A stretch of 64,000 nt of DNA. It comes from Spirosoma endbachense (GTDB lineage: Bacteria > Bacteroidota > Bacteroidia > Cytophagales > Spirosomataceae). The notes beneath the pieces are model-generated. The model was given only the letters and a program-made list of their open reading frames with translations. It searched no databases and was not told where the DNA came from. This document shows positions 16,316 to 26,524 of this stretch, piece by piece (positions within the stretch are counted from its first letter, which is position 1; each line of letters opens with the position of its first letter). The stretch is taken from assembly GCF_010233585.1 (NCBI RefSeq), contig NZ_CP045997.1, positions 7,736,654 through 7,800,653 of the forward strand, read 5' to 3'. Made by a program: the position numbers and the translations under genes.

Positions 16316-17011
16316 TTGGTGGTATTGATTTTTTGCCTTACTTGTGAACGGATACGTTTGTTGTTATTGGAAAAGTACCAACCGCAGCCTGATCCGACCG
16401 AGTTACTCGTTGAATTACACTATTTGCCTTGTCTGGACTATGTGTCAGGGTTATTGCAATTTCAGCGAGTGCGGTTAGAGGCTCATGAGCATTACCAGAA
16501 GCAAAGTTACAGAAATCGCTGCTACGTTCTGACGGCAAATAAAGTAGATGCCCTTACAGTGCCCGTACAACAGGGAACCCATCATCACCCGATTCGGGAT
16601 CTCCAGGTGGATAATGGACAGTCCTGGCAAAAGCATCACTGGCGGAGCCTTCAGGCAGCTTATAGTAAAGCACCGTTTTTTGAGTACTATGCGCCCGAGT
16701 TTGAACGGATTTACCAGAAAAACTGGACGTTTTTGTTTGATTTGAATAGCGAGCTGCTGACAATTTGTCTGAAACTACTTGGGATAACCAAGACGGTGAA
16801 CCTGACAAATTGCTATGAAAAGCCTTCGGTGGCCAGCCTATTTGACGCTCGTTCGATGATAAATCCGCGAAATAGGTCAGAATCGTATGTATTCTACAAA
16901 CCGATACCCTATCAGCAGAACTTTGGCTTTGATTTTGTACCAAATCTGAGTATTATAGACCTATTATTCTGCCAGGGACCACTGGCGACGGAGTTTTTAA
17001 GTTTGAAATGA
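16316..17011 (+). CDS. WbqC-family protein
   Basis: 231 residues. It keeps typical WbqC segments: LHYLPCLDYVSGLLQF near the start, YRNRCYVLTANKVDALTVPV, WQKHHWRSLQAAYSKAPFF and the Leu-rich FDLNSELL. Members are often found near glycan or lipid biosynthesis genes and are annotated as WbqC-like; the reaction is not firmly established. The first ~20 residues are poorly supported, and a later start is possible. It lies upstream of clpC by 148 bases and may share transcription. Confidence 0.8.
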   Translation: MVVLIFCLTCERIRLLLLEKYQPQPDPTELLVELHYLPCLDYVSGLLQFQRVRLEAHEHYQKQSYRNRCYVLTANKVDALTVPVQQGTHHHPIRDLQVDNGQSWQKHHWRSLQAAYSKAPFFEYYAPEFERIYQKNWTFLFDLNSELLTICLKLLGITKTVNLTNCYEKPSVASLFDARSMINPRNRSESYVFYKPIPYQQNFGFDFVPNLSIIDLLFCQGPLATEFLSLK

Positions 17012-17159
17012 TTTACTGGTTTCAGGCGTTATATATGCAGTATTTTACCTGAAAGCGTACGTACCGATAACTGTAAAACTGGCTCGCTGGCAGGAGTGAA
17101 CAAATCCTTAAAACTCTTCGTTAAGCCAGTATACGCTTACCTAAGGAGACCCCAAGCGA

Positions 17160-19691
17160 ATGGAAGCAAAATTCTCAAACCGCGTCAAGGAAGTCATCAC
17201 GCTGAGTCGGGAGGAAGCCTTACGCTTAGGCCACGACTACATTGGAACCGAACATCTGCTGCTAGGCATGATTCGTGAGGGAGAGGGTGTGGCCGTTGGT
17301 CTACTGAAAAAACTCGGTATCTCACTCGACGAACTCCGGGTCACGATCGAACAGGCAACGAAAGGAACCGCAACCAACAATGTGAAAAATCTGGCCAACA
17401 TTCCGCTGACCCGTCAGTCGGAAAAGACCCTGAAAATCACGTACCTGGAAGCAAAAATTTTCAAAAGCCCGCTCATTGGAACGGAGCATTTGTTGCTATC
17501 GATTCTGCGTGATGAAGACAATGTCGCTACGCAGATTCTGAACAAGTTTAATGTTAATTACGAAGTCATTAAGGAAATGCTCGAATATCAGTCTTCGGGA
17601 AGCCGTCCAGTGATGGGCCCCGAAACCGACGACGACGACAACGATCGGGGCATGTTCGGCGGTGGCGGCAGCTCTGGTTCGGGCAAAGATCCCAAAGGCT
17701 CAGAAAAATCGAGAACTCCTGTTCTTGACAATTTCGGCCGGGATTTGACCAAACTTGCAGAAGTCGGCAAGCTGGATCCTATCGTGGGTCGTGAAAAAGA
17801 AATTGAGCGTGTGGCCCAGATCCTGAGCCGCCGGAAGAAAAACAACCCGATCCTGATCGGTGAGCCAGGCGTTGGTAAGACGGCTATTGCCGAGGGACTT
17901 GCCCTGCGCATTGTGCAGAAGAAAGTATCGCGGGTGTTGTTCGGTAAGCGTGTCGTTACACTTGACCTTGCATCGCTCGTTGCTGGCACGAAATATCGCG
18001 GTCAGTTCGAAGAGCGCATGAAGGCTGTAATGAATGAACTGGAGAAGTCACCAGAAGTCATTCTGTTTATCGATGAGTTGCACACCATTGTTGGTGCAGG
18101 CGGTGCATCGGGTTCGCTGGATGCCTCGAATATGTTCAAACCAGCGCTGGCGCGGGGTGACATTCAATGCATTGGCGCAACCACGCTTGATGAGTATCGG
18201 CAGTATATCGAGAAAGATGGTGCTTTAGCCCGTCGTTTCCAGATGGTTATGGTCGATGCGACCTCGATCGATGAAACGATCGAAATCCTGAACAACATCA
18301 AGGATAAATACGAAGATCACCACCACGTTACCTATACTAAAGAAGCAATTGAGGCTGCTGTGAAACTGTCAGAACGGTATATTTCTGATCGGTTCCTGCC
18401 CGATAAAGCTATTGATGTACTGGACGAAGTAGGTGCTCGGGTACACATCTCGAACATCACGGTTCCCGAAGATATTCTTAAGCTTGAAGAGCAAATTGAG
18501 AATATCAAGAAAGAGAAAAATCAGGTTGTTAAGAGCCAGAAATACGAAGAAGCCGCTCAGCTTCGTGACAAGGAAAAACGCCTGATCGATCAGCTCGACC
18601 GTGCTAAACAGGCATGGGAAGAGGATACGAAGAAGCGTCGTTACACGGTCAACGAAGAAAGTGTTGCCGAGGTCGTTGCTATGATGACCGGAATTCCGGT
18701 AACCAGTGTATCCAACGACGAAGGCAAGAAACTCGTCAACATGGGCGAGGAGCTAAAAGGTCGTGTAATTGGTCAGCAGTCGGCAATCGATAAACTGGTG
18801 AAAGCGATCCAGCGGACACGGGTTGGTCTGAAAGATCCGAAGAAACCGATTGGTTCGTTCATCTTCCTGGGCCCAACGGGCGTAGGTAAGACCGAGCTTG
18901 CCAAAGTGCTGGCTACCTACCTCTTCGATAAGGACGACGCGCTGGTGCGGATCGATATGTCGGAATACATGGAGAAATTCAGTGTAAGCCGATTAGTTGG
19001 TGCACCTCCGGGCTACGTAGGTTATGAAGAAGGTGGTCAGTTGACCGAAAAAATCCGCCGGAAACCATACAGCGTTGTGCTGTTGGATGAAATCGAAAAA
19101 GCACACCCAGATGTATTTAACATTCTGTTGCAAGTGCTAGACGATGGTATCCTGACCGATGGTCTGGGTCGTCGCGTAGATTTCCGGAATACAATCATAA
19201 TCATGACCTCCAACATTGGGGTTCGTGACCTGAAAGATTTCGGGGCTGGTATTGGTTTTGCTACCCGCAAGTCGGCTGAATCGCAGGACGATCTGATGAA
19301 GAGTACAATTCAGAGTGCACTGCGTAAAGCGTTCTCACCTGAATTCCTCAACCGTCTGGACGATGTAATTGTGTTTAACTCGCTGCAACGCGAAGACATT
19401 CACAAAATCATTGACCTGATGTTGGGCAAACTCCTGGGTCGTGTAACCAACCTTGGTTACACGGTTGAACTGACTGAAAAGGCAAAAGACTTCCTGTCCG
19501 AGAAAGGATATGATCCACAATACGGTGCTCGTCCGCTAAGCCGCGCTATCCAGCGTTACCTTGAAGACCCCGTTGCAGAAGAAATTCTGAAAGGAGAACT
19601 AAAAGAGGGCGATACGATTCTGGCTGACTATAGTGGCGAAGGCGATGTCTTAACCATTACGGTAAAAAAGCCTGAAGCTGTGGTTGAGTAA
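17160..19691 (+). CDS. clpC: ATP-dependent Clp protease ATP-binding subunit ClpC
   Basis: 843 residues, full length. Two Clp-N repeats (~1-145), a Gly/Ser/acidic linker (~150-180), D1 AAA+ with GEPGVGKTA (~239-247) and [10 protein letters not shown], a UVR motif ([20 protein letters not shown]) in the middle, and D2 AAA+ with GPTGVGKTE (~576-584), [11 protein letters not shown] and the C-terminal D2-small domain. It unfolds substrates for ClpP. AAGGAG lies 15 bases before the ATG, a rare clear Shine-Dalgarno in this window. Followed by a strong terminator. Confidence 0.96.
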   Translation: MEAKFSNRVKEVITLSREEALRLGHDYIGTEHLLLGMIREGEGVAVGLLKKLGISLDELRVTIEQATKGTATNNVKNLANIPLTRQSEKTLKITYLEAKIFKSPLIGTEHLLLSILRDEDNVATQILNKFNVNYEVIKEMLEYQSSGSRPVMGPETDDDDNDRGMFGGGGSSGSGKDPKGSEKSRTPVLDNFGRDLTKLAEVGKLDPIVGREKEIERVAQILSRRKKNNPILIGEPGVGKTAIAEGLALRIVQKKVSRVLFGKRVVTLDLASLVAGTKYRGQFEERMKAVMNELEKSPEVILFIDELHTIVGAGGASGSLDASNMFKPALARGDIQCIGATTLDEYRQYIEKDGALARRFQMVMVDATSIDETIEILNNIKDKYEDHHHVTYTKEAIEAAVKLSERYISDRFLPDKAIDVLDEVGARVHISNITVPEDILKLEEQIENIKKEKNQVVKSQKYEEAAQLRDKEKRLIDQLDRAKQAWEEDTKKRRYTVNEESVAEVVAMMTGIPVTSVSNDEGKKLVNMGEELKGRVIGQQSAIDKLVKAIQRTRVGLKDPKKPIGSFIFLGPTGVGKTELAKVLATYLFDKDDALVRIDMSEYMEKFSVSRLVGAPPGYVGYEEGGQLTEKIRRKPYSVVLLDEIEKAHPDVFNILLQVLDDGILTDGLGRRVDFRNTIIIMTSNIGVRDLKDFGAGIGFATRKSAESQDDLMKSTIQSALRKAFSPEFLNRLDDVIVFNSLQREDIHKIIDLMLGKLLGRVTNLGYTVELTEKAKDFLSEKGYDPQYGARPLSRAIQRYLEDPVAEEILKGELKEGDTILADYSGEGDVLTITVKKPEAVVE

Positions 19692-19709
19692 CCCTCATTA
19701 CATACTAAA

Positions 19710-19743
19710 AAGCCTGCCAATTCAAAATTGGCAGGCTTTTTTT
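19710..19743 (+). terminator. clpC terminator
   Basis: Stem AAGCCTGCCAA / TTGGCAGGCTT with a 7-base loop and a run of seven T. A second small inverted repeat (GCGCAC/GTGCGC, about 19751-19770) follows and probably serves the convergent GMC gene. Confidence 0.9.
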
Positions 19744-19776
19744 GTTTATAGCGCACAATTTCTGGTGCGCTATAAA

Positions 19777-21531
19777 TTATATGTTTTTCTGCTTGACCTG
19801 ATCAATCAAATATTCTGATGTTCGCATGGAACTGGCCAGAATGGTCCAGGTTACGTTTTTGTCGCCCTGCGAAACAAATGGAGCAGCATCGATAACAAAC
19901 AGATTTTTTACGTCATGAGCCTGCTGATACTTATTCAGAGCTGATTTCTGTGGGTCATTGCCCATGCGGACCGTACCTACTTCATGAATGATTCGGCCGG
20001 GTGCAGCCAGGCCGTAACCGTGTGCAGAATCAGGACCAGGTTTAGGACCAAGCGCAATACCACCCATCGAATGAATGATTTCTTCGAAGGTATCCTGCAT
20101 GTGTTTGGCCTGCTTCACCTCATAATCTGACCATTTGTAGTGGAAGCGCAAAACAGGAATCCCGTATTTGTCCACCGCATTCGGATCAATTTCGCAATAG
20201 TTACTTTCAAGTGGAACCGGTTCACCCCGACCTGACATACCAATATAAGCACCGTAGAATCGGCGATAATCATCTTTTAGCCCTTTGCCATAGCCACCGC
20301 CCGGTTTCGTTTTGCCGTCGCGGCCGGGAATCATACCATTAAGTGCTTCAACCCCTCCGCCAAAGCCGTAGCCTGGCATGCCCATTCCGCCACCATACTC
20401 GATGTGGTAACCACGTGGGAAGTCAAGCTTGCGGTTGTCGAGCCACCACGGTGTGAAGACGTGCATGCCCCCAACGCCATCTTCGTTGTAGCGTTTGCGA
20501 TCCATCAAAGCCGGTACAAACGCCGAGCGACTGGCTCCGGTCGAATCATTAAGGTATTTCCCGACAACGCCACTCGAATTAGCCAGGCCGTTCGGAAAGC
20601 GAGCCGATTTGGAGTTGAGCAGAATCCGGGCTGATTCGCAGGTACTAGCTCCGAGCATAACAGCCTTTGCCCGAATGGTAATCTCTTCCAGTGTACGGGT
20701 GTCTACGTAGCTAACGCCCGTTGCCAGTCCGGTTTGCGGATCGGTAAGAACCTCACGAGCCATAGCCCCGTTGATCAGTGTTACGTTGCCCGTTTTAACC
20801 GCCGGAATACAAAGAACTGACGATGACGAAAAATCGGCATAAGCCTGGCAACCCCGGTTGCACTGATGGCAATAGAAACACTGACCTCGTTCTTTATTGA
20901 TGGGTTTGGTCAGAATGCTAAGCCGTGATGGAATTACAGGAATGCCGATACTTTTGGCACCCTTCCGAATCATCAGCTCGTGCAGACGGGGTTTTGGTGG
21001 CGGCAGAAAAATTCCGTCTGGTTCATTCGGAAGGTTCTCGATCGAACCGAAGACACCAATTAATTTGTCAACCCGGTCATAGAAAGGTTTAAGATCATCA
21101 TAGCCGATGGGCCAGTCATCGCCAACACCCGTTAAGGAGCGACGCCGGAAATCGTCGGGGCCGAACCGGAGCGAGATCCGCCCCCAGTGGTTCGTACGTC
21201 CACCAAGCATCCGGGAACGGAACCAGTGAAACTCGGTGCCTGGCTTAGACGAATACGGCTCTCCGTCGATATCCCATCCGCCCCAGGCTGCATCGAAATC
21301 GCCACCCGAACGAGCGGCTGTACTAGCCCCACGTCGGGGTGATTCCCAGGGCCATTTCAGTTGGGTAATGTATTTTGGATCGGCAGGGTCATAATAGCCA
21401 CCAGCTTCGAGCAGGGCAACTTTAGCGCCTGCTTTGGCTAGCGTATAAGCGGCCATGCCACCCCCCGCGCCAGAACCGACAATGACGACATCATAGACAA
21501 GGGGAGCCTTTTTTAGTTGAGGAATATCCAT
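19777..21531 (-). CDS. GMC-family FAD oxidoreductase
   Basis: 584 residues. The FAD-binding Rossmann motif GSGAGGGMAAYTLAKAG is at ~19-35, and the C-terminal GMC_oxred_C domain ends with NLFVIDAAPFVSQGDKNVT. An internal HEVGTVRMG segment matches the family. Between them, CFYCHQCNRGC (C-x2-C-x2-C-x3-C) is a ferredoxin-like Cys cluster seen in a Bacteroidota subgroup of these enzymes. No signal peptide. Likely oxidises a sugar or polyol and passes electrons to a carrier; the substrate cannot be named. No small subunit or cytochrome gene is adjacent. Confidence 0.9.
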   Translation of the reverse strand: MDIPQLKKAPLVYDVVIVGSGAGGGMAAYTLAKAGAKVALLEAGGYYDPADPKYITQLKWPWESPRRGASTAARSGGDFDAAWGGWDIDGEPYSSKPGTEFHWFRSRMLGGRTNHWGRISLRFGPDDFRRRSLTGVGDDWPIGYDDLKPFYDRVDKLIGVFGSIENLPNEPDGIFLPPPKPRLHELMIRKGAKSIGIPVIPSRLSILTKPINKERGQCFYCHQCNRGCQAYADFSSSSVLCIPAVKTGNVTLINGAMAREVLTDPQTGLATGVSYVDTRTLEEITIRAKAVMLGASTCESARILLNSKSARFPNGLANSSGVVGKYLNDSTGASRSAFVPALMDRKRYNEDGVGGMHVFTPWWLDNRKLDFPRGYHIEYGGGMGMPGYGFGGGVEALNGMIPGRDGKTKPGGGYGKGLKDDYRRFYGAYIGMSGRGEPVPLESNYCEIDPNAVDKYGIPVLRFHYKWSDYEVKQAKHMQDTFEEIIHSMGGIALGPKPGPDSAHGYGLAAPGRIIHEVGTVRMGNDPQKSALNKYQQAHDVKNLFVIDAAPFVSQGDKNVTWTILASSMRTSEYLIDQVKQKNI

Positions 21532-21686
21532 CGGAAAGGAAAGAGGTTTTTTAGGAAAGCCAACTTGACGTTGATATTTCTAAAAGGAGGGAAGTCATCA
21601 TGTTTACTGTTATCTATTTGTATGGAATCCGTGGAAAATCTACAGCTTTAAAAATAATAACCCGTTCGTGGCTCAGGAACGAAAAA

Positions 21687-21712
21687 AGCCGAACAATGCT
21701 GTTCGGCTATAA
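21687..21712 (-). terminator. terminator of the phosphodiesterase-like gene
   Basis: Stem AGCCGAACA / TGTTCGGCT with a 4-base loop; on the minus strand it is followed by TTTTTT. It lies 50 bases beyond the stop of the PI-PLC/GDPD-like gene. Confidence 0.8.
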
Positions 21713-21759
21713 TGCTTTTCAGGAGCGATTCCTGACCTAAATTATAAAGCAGGTAATCG

Positions 21760-22515
21760 TTACCGCATAGCCTGAACGGCTTCGGCTACTTTATCGGTAT
21801 TAATTATATCGATGCCTAACTTTTTCAATTGCTTCCAGGCATTGGGTGTGTCGGGAATGGCCCAGAAGCGGATCGGTTTGTTGTCGCTGTGTGCCCGCTT
21901 GATAACGCGCTTCAGTTTTTCGCGGTCCGCATCGGGTATATCACCCATGCCATCCCAACGGGAGTAAAGCCGGAAATTATCGCTGATCATGGCTACCCGT
22001 TGCAGTGTTTCTTCATCATAGACTTCGCTCGGGCGACCATCGAACTGGATCAGAAGTGGATAATCGAGGTAGTTTTCGATTTTAGGGCGATTGCCGCTAA
22101 CGATGACCTGAATGGCCTTTGTATTCGCGGTTCTATTGAACGATGCCAGATTCTCCTGTAGGAGCGTAATCAGTTTCGGTAGTATGTCTGCCGGGCTGTC
22201 TTTTACATCAACCACCAAACCAAATGTGTAATCCCGGTCGGGACTTACTTTGGTCTTATATTGGTTGAATAGTTTCGAAATGGGCTTTATGTACAATGAA
22301 TCCAGCGTTGGGGCATTGCCAGCTGGCTTTTCATGCGAAACAACTAATTTATCACCCTGCAACCAGATGTCGGCTTCAATAAAGTCGGCACGTTGTTCGT
22401 AGGCAGCTACGAATGGTTTAGGCTGAGCGTAGTCGTTATGGGCATGGATTTTCTGTGCGGTAGCGACCGACGCAGAGAGCAATAAAGGGAGTAGGATACG
22501 GAGCGACATAAGCAC
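21760..22515 (-). CDS. secreted PI-PLC/glycerophosphodiester phosphodiesterase-like protein
   Basis: 251 residues with a signal peptide (RILLPLLLSASVATA). The mature protein opens with IHAHNDY, then EADIWL and LVVSHEKP, the metal-binding first strands of the PI-PLC/GDPD TIM barrel. IRFWAIPDTPNAW and LGIDIINTDKV are the closing strands. Likely a periplasmic phosphodiesterase; the substrate is unknown. Monocistronic, with its own terminator. An alternative Met at residue 3 hardly changes the product. Confidence 0.82.
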   Translation of the reverse strand: MLMSLRILLPLLLSASVATAQKIHAHNDYAQPKPFVAAYEQRADFIEADIWLQGDKLVVSHEKPAGNAPTLDSLYIKPISKLFNQYKTKVSPDRDYTFGLVVDVKDSPADILPKLITLLQENLASFNRTANTKAIQVIVSGNRPKIENYLDYPLLIQFDGRPSEVYDEETLQRVAMISDNFRLYSRWDGMGDIPDADREKLKRVIKRAHSDNKPIRFWAIPDTPNAWKQLKKLGIDIINTDKVAEAVQAMR

Positions 22516-22663
22516 TACTTAATTTCTGACAAAGTAACACACTTATTTACCAAACCAAAACCGCTCATCAACCTTGCCGTTTCCGCTCAAACTACTATTT
22601 TTGGCTCTTCTTGTTTTTTATTAACGACCCGCTCATCTTGCCGGTCGGGTTTTTGACTAACTA

Positions 22664-23410
22664 ATGGATTTACTGAAAGGAAAAGTTGCGTTAATTACTG
22701 GTGCGTCGCGCGGCATCGGGCGGGCTATGGCTCTCAAATTTGCGCAGGAAGGTGCTACCGTAGCGTTCACGTATTTGTCTAGTGTTGAAAAAGGCCAGGC
22801 GCTGGAAAATGAACTCCGGGCTTTTGGTGGAGAGGCAAAAGGCTATCGTTCGGATGCATCGGACCACAAAGCAGCGGAAGAACTCATCAATCAGGTTGTG
22901 GCCGACTTCGGTAAACTTGATGTTCTGATCAACAATGCGGGCATTACGAAAGATGGATTGTTGATGCGCATGTCGGAGGAACAATGGGATAGCGTAATCA
23001 ACGTTAACTTAAAGTCAGTCTTCAATCTGACTAAAGCCGCTATCAAACCAATGATGAAGGCCAAGTCTGGCTCGATTATCAATCTGACATCGGTGGTTGG
23101 TATTCGCGGCAACGCGGGTCAGGCGAATTATGCGGCCTCAAAAGCAGGAATCATTGGCTTTACCAAGTCGGTTGCCCTAGAATTAGGGTCACGGAATATT
23201 CGATCCAATGCCATTGCGCCGGGTTTTATTGAGACCGAGATGACCGGCGAAATAAATGAGAAAGCTATTGAAGAATGGAAGCAGCAAATACCGATGAAAC
23301 GCGGAGGACAACCCGACGAGGTAGCTGATTGCGCCATATTCTTAGCTTCCGACCTTTCACGCTACATCACTGGTCAGGTGCTGCAAGTGGATGGAGGAAT
23401 GCTTACTTAA
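22664..23410 (+). CDS. fabG: 3-oxoacyl-[acyl-carrier-protein] reductase
   Basis: 248 residues, the usual length. NADPH-binding GASRGIG (~14-20), NNAG (~90-93), catalytic Ser in SIINLTSVVG, Tyr and Lys in YAASKAG, and the C-terminal YITGQVLQVDGGM. It reduces 3-oxoacyl-ACP in fatty-acid elongation. It is not next to other fab genes here, so another short-chain dehydrogenase role is possible, but the sequence is canonical FabG. Confidence 0.93.
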   Translation: MDLLKGKVALITGASRGIGRAMALKFAQEGATVAFTYLSSVEKGQALENELRAFGGEAKGYRSDASDHKAAEELINQVVADFGKLDVLINNAGITKDGLLMRMSEEQWDSVINVNLKSVFNLTKAAIKPMMKAKSGSIINLTSVVGIRGNAGQANYAASKAGIIGFTKSVALELGSRNIRSNAIAPGFIETEMTGEINEKAIEEWKQQIPMKRGGQPDEVADCAIFLASDLSRYITGQVLQVDGGMLT

Positions 23411-23512
23411 AATGTTCTCAGTTTATAGTTTTCAGTTCCTTCGGCTGGTTAAAGCATCGCTATTGGAAAGGCAACCGTAAACTGTAAGCTGTAGACTGTA
23501 AACTTTTACAAC

Positions 23513-25636
23513 GTGCGCTCTGACGTTATTTTTCAAACTTCGCCCTGGTGGATTTTAGTGTGCCTGCTCGTAGGAGCGGTCTACGCGTTTGCTATGTATC
23601 AACCGCTTCCGCGCCTTGCCGGGAGTGGAGCAGCCCTTGGTGGTTTCGATAAGCGGACAACATATGGCCTGGCTGCGTTGCGGTTTGTGGTTGTAAGTTT
23701 TCTATGCTTTCTGCTGCTGAATCCCCTTATCCGAAGTTTGAAAACAATCACCGAGAAGCCTAAAGTTGTGCTGGCGGTGGATAACTCCGAGTCGATTGTC
23801 GCATCAGGACGGCCCGCTTTGAACCGGGCGCTGACAAGTCTGCAAACTCTGAGGCAACAACTCACCGATAAAGGCCTGGATGTAGCTGTGCGTACATTTG
23901 GCGATACCATCACCGACGTTGATCTTACCCAAATTCCGTTTACCCAGCGTACATCCAATCTGTCGGGCCTGTTATCGGGCATTCGGTCAGATTACGAAGG
24001 ACGTAATCTGACCGATGTCGTTCTGGTGTCGGATGGTATTTTTAATCAGGGCGTATCGCCAACCTTTGGGGATTATCCGTTCGCCGTTCAGACGGTCGGT
24101 TTAGGGGATACAATCGCCAAGAAAGACATCCAGCTTAAAGGTATTGTTGCGAACCGGATTGCCTATCTGGGCAATCAGTTTCCGGTCCAGGCCGAAATTG
24201 TTAGTAATGGGTTTCAGGGGCGAAGTGCAACAGTTGTATTGCGGCAAAATGGCCGCGAGCTGGGACGCCAATCCATCAATTTCGGTAAGAACGATACGTT
24301 TAACCAACTGACATTTCAGGCCACGGCCACCCAAAAAGGAGTACAGCATTATGTGGTTGAGGTATTGCCACAGCCGGGCGAATTCAGTACTCGAAATAAC
24401 CGGCAGGACGTTTACCTGGACGTTATTGACGGAAAAGAAAAAGTATTGCTATTGGCTTTGGCCCCTCATCCTGATGTGAAGGCGTTACGCAATATTCTGG
24501 AACGTAATCAGAACTATGAACTGGACGTCCGTATTTTAACCGGAACGGCCAATGAGGCTACTCCTCCAGCCGATAAAACCTACGATCTGATTATTCTGCA
24601 TCAAATTCCCGACAATGGGGGCGTGGGCAATGCATTGGTTCAAAAATACCTGGCTAAAAATACACCAGTCCTGTTCATTTTAGGAAACCAGTCATCACTG
24701 GGGCCATTTAATACCTCAAATCCTGTTATGCAGGTTGTGGCTCAGCCGAATCAGAGTGACAAGGTGACAGGTGTTTTTAACAATGATTTTAAACAGTTAA
24801 ACCTGGATCCGGCCAAGCTTGAGCTTTTGAGCAAGCTTCCGCCCATGTCTGTTCCCTACGGTGAGTTTCGGCTACAACCCGGTAGCGAGGTTGTTTTGTG
24901 GCAACAGGTCGGGAGCGTTCGTACGACAAAGCCGTTATTAGCACTGAACGTTACGGCACCCCGTAAAACGGCGGTTTTGGCGGGCGAAGGATTGTGGTCG
25001 TGGCGACTGGAAGAGTATGCACTGACCGACAAACAGGAAGTTGTTGACGAGCTGGTTCAGAAAGTAATCCAATTGATTTCGGTTAAGGAAGACCGGCGTA
25101 AGCTCCGCGTTTATCCAATCCGGAATGAATTTATTGCGGGCGAAAAAGTCATCTTTGAGACTGAACTCTACAACGACATCTACGAACGGTTATTCGACAG
25201 CCCGGTCCGGCTAGAAATAACTGACGAAAAAAACCTGACCCGGTCCTACAATTATACACCAACAGCAGCCAATAGCCGATTCGAGATCAGTCGGCTACCC
25301 GAAGGCGCCTATCGTTTTAAGGGCAGTGTAACCATCAATAATCGGTCTGAACAGTCGTCAGGCCAGTTTGTTGTGCGCGACCTTCAACTTGAAGCGCTTA
25401 ACACAACAGCCGATCACGGCATGCTTCGTCAGTTGGCGCAGCAAACAGGCGGGAAGTTTTACGGTCCGGCTGCCGTAGACGACCTCGTTCGTAATCTGAC
25501 TTCGCGTTCGCGTCCAGCCCGATTAACCAGTACCGAAGAGATGAATGAAATCATCAACTGGCGGTGGCTTTTCTTCGTCGTTCTAACGCTTGCTGCGATT
25601 GAGTGGGGATTGAGGAAATTTTATGGGGGTTATTGA
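23513..25636 (+). CDS. membrane-anchored VWA-domain protein
   Basis: 707 residues from a GTG start. Two N-terminal transmembrane helices (~12-30 and ~52-72) precede a von Willebrand A domain whose MIDAS reads VVLAVDNSES. A long beta-rich periplasmic part follows, then a C-terminal transmembrane helix (WRWLFFVVLTLAAIEWGLRKF). The architecture resembles the large Bat-type proteins of Bacteroidota, though the genes usually linked to them are absent here. Function unknown; may sense or organise envelope proteins. Confidence 0.78.
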   Translation: MRSDVIFQTSPWWILVCLLVGAVYAFAMYQPLPRLAGSGAALGGFDKRTTYGLAALRFVVVSFLCFLLLNPLIRSLKTITEKPKVVLAVDNSESIVASGRPALNRALTSLQTLRQQLTDKGLDVAVRTFGDTITDVDLTQIPFTQRTSNLSGLLSGIRSDYEGRNLTDVVLVSDGIFNQGVSPTFGDYPFAVQTVGLGDTIAKKDIQLKGIVANRIAYLGNQFPVQAEIVSNGFQGRSATVVLRQNGRELGRQSINFGKNDTFNQLTFQATATQKGVQHYVVEVLPQPGEFSTRNNRQDVYLDVIDGKEKVLLLALAPHPDVKALRNILERNQNYELDVRILTGTANEATPPADKTYDLIILHQIPDNGGVGNALVQKYLAKNTPVLFILGNQSSLGPFNTSNPVMQVVAQPNQSDKVTGVFNNDFKQLNLDPAKLELLSKLPPMSVPYGEFRLQPGSEVVLWQQVGSVRTTKPLLALNVTAPRKTAVLAGEGLWSWRLEEYALTDKQEVVDELVQKVIQLISVKEDRRKLRVYPIRNEFIAGEKVIFETELYNDIYERLFDSPVRLEITDEKNLTRSYNYTPTAANSRFEISRLPEGAYRFKGSVTINNRSEQSSGQFVVRDLQLEALNTTADHGMLRQLAQQTGGKFYGPAAVDDLVRNLTSRSRPARLTSTEEMNEIINWRWLFFVVLTLAAIEWGLRKFYGGY

Positions 25637-25745
25637 TACCAGTCAAAGGTACAAAACTGGTATTGCAAAACTTTTTTGTTGAAAATCAATGTTTTCTGCT
25701 TGACCGTGGAGACTTAGGCTCTTTTTATTCGTCTTTAAACCTGCA

Positions 25746-25919
25746 ATGACAATGGAAACGCCATCGAAGCCAATGACTGCCCGCGAAAAAATCCGCAAAC
25801 TCGTGGAAGTGAAAGAACAGGCGCAGCGAGAAGCAAAGGAACGATACCTGAATGATCCGGAGTACCGGGCTATATTTCAACAATTAAGGCAGGAAAATGC
25901 CGAAAGACGGGCCAAGTAG
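25746..25919 (+). CDS. 57-residue charged helical protein
   Basis: ATG at 25746 with another Met at residue 3; TAG at 25917. The peptide is highly charged (EKIRKLVEVKEQAQREAKER) and probably one or two helices. Its last 23 bases overlap the start of the next gene, so the two are likely coupled. This small-then-larger overlapping pair has the shape of a toxin-antitoxin or partner module, which I only infer. Confidence 0.55.
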   Translation: MTMETPSKPMTAREKIRKLVEVKEQAQREAKERYLNDPEYRAIFQQLRQENAERRAK

Positions 25920-26397
25920 TAGCTACAAATTTGTTTGGATTGGAGGGGATTACAATAGGTATGCCTTTACAACGAATACCGATATTGGCTATGAGATTAA
26001 ATTTGTACCGTCAGCTTATTTGTTCGTCGATTACGTAGAACAAACAGTCAATGCCTTTGAGATGATAATTGCTGTGGCAGACAATCCAACCGGCAATCAA
26101 ATACCTGCTGACCCACTTACTGAACTGACCATCCAGGCTATTTTCTACAATTTTTTTCGCCCGAAAGAGCATATTATCGTTTATATCTGCGATAGCTCCG
26201 ACGGGCGACAGGAAGCACGATTCCGAAAATTTGCCAGCTGGTATTACAAAAATAATACCGCCGATTTCATTAAAATGGACGCTCGCCTTCCTGATGGCGA
26301 CCAGTTTACCCTTCTCTCTGGTATTCTATGCAAGAAACACCCGTACTTCAGTCAGTTTGTCGATCTTTTCAACCATTTAGCGGAAGCCGATAAATAG
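25897..26397 (+). CDS. DUF6169-like hypothetical protein
   Basis: 166 residues, cytosolic. SSSYKFVWIGGDYNRYAFTT followed by YEIKFVPSAYLF resembles the opening of the Bacteroidota family DUF6169; the match is from memory and not tested. DPLTELTIQAIFYNFF and IIVYICDSSDGRQEARFRKF are the most conserved-looking segments. It forms a pair with the overlapping 57-residue gene. No function is known to me. Confidence 0.55.
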   Translation: MPKDGPSSSYKFVWIGGDYNRYAFTTNTDIGYEIKFVPSAYLFVDYVEQTVNAFEMIIAVADNPTGNQIPADPLTELTIQAIFYNFFRPKEHIIVYICDSSDGRQEARFRKFASWYYKNNTADFIKMDARLPDGDQFTLLSGILCKKHPYFSQFVDLFNHLAEADK

Positions 26398-26524
26398 ACG
26401 TACTCGCTTGCCAGTTATTCTGCTTGGATCGACAATTATTGTCGATCAATAAATAGTAACTACACGCCCAATACCAAAATAAAATGGTCGTTGGCCAAAG
26501 AGACTGAAACGTTTAGTCTGCCTA

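Noticed and set aside
16554..16943. 129-codon open frame on the minus strand
   Set aside because: Antisense to the WbqC-like gene; no independent support.
23599..23982. 127-codon open frame on the minus strand
   Set aside because: Antisense to the VWA gene; Arg/Ser-rich shadow.
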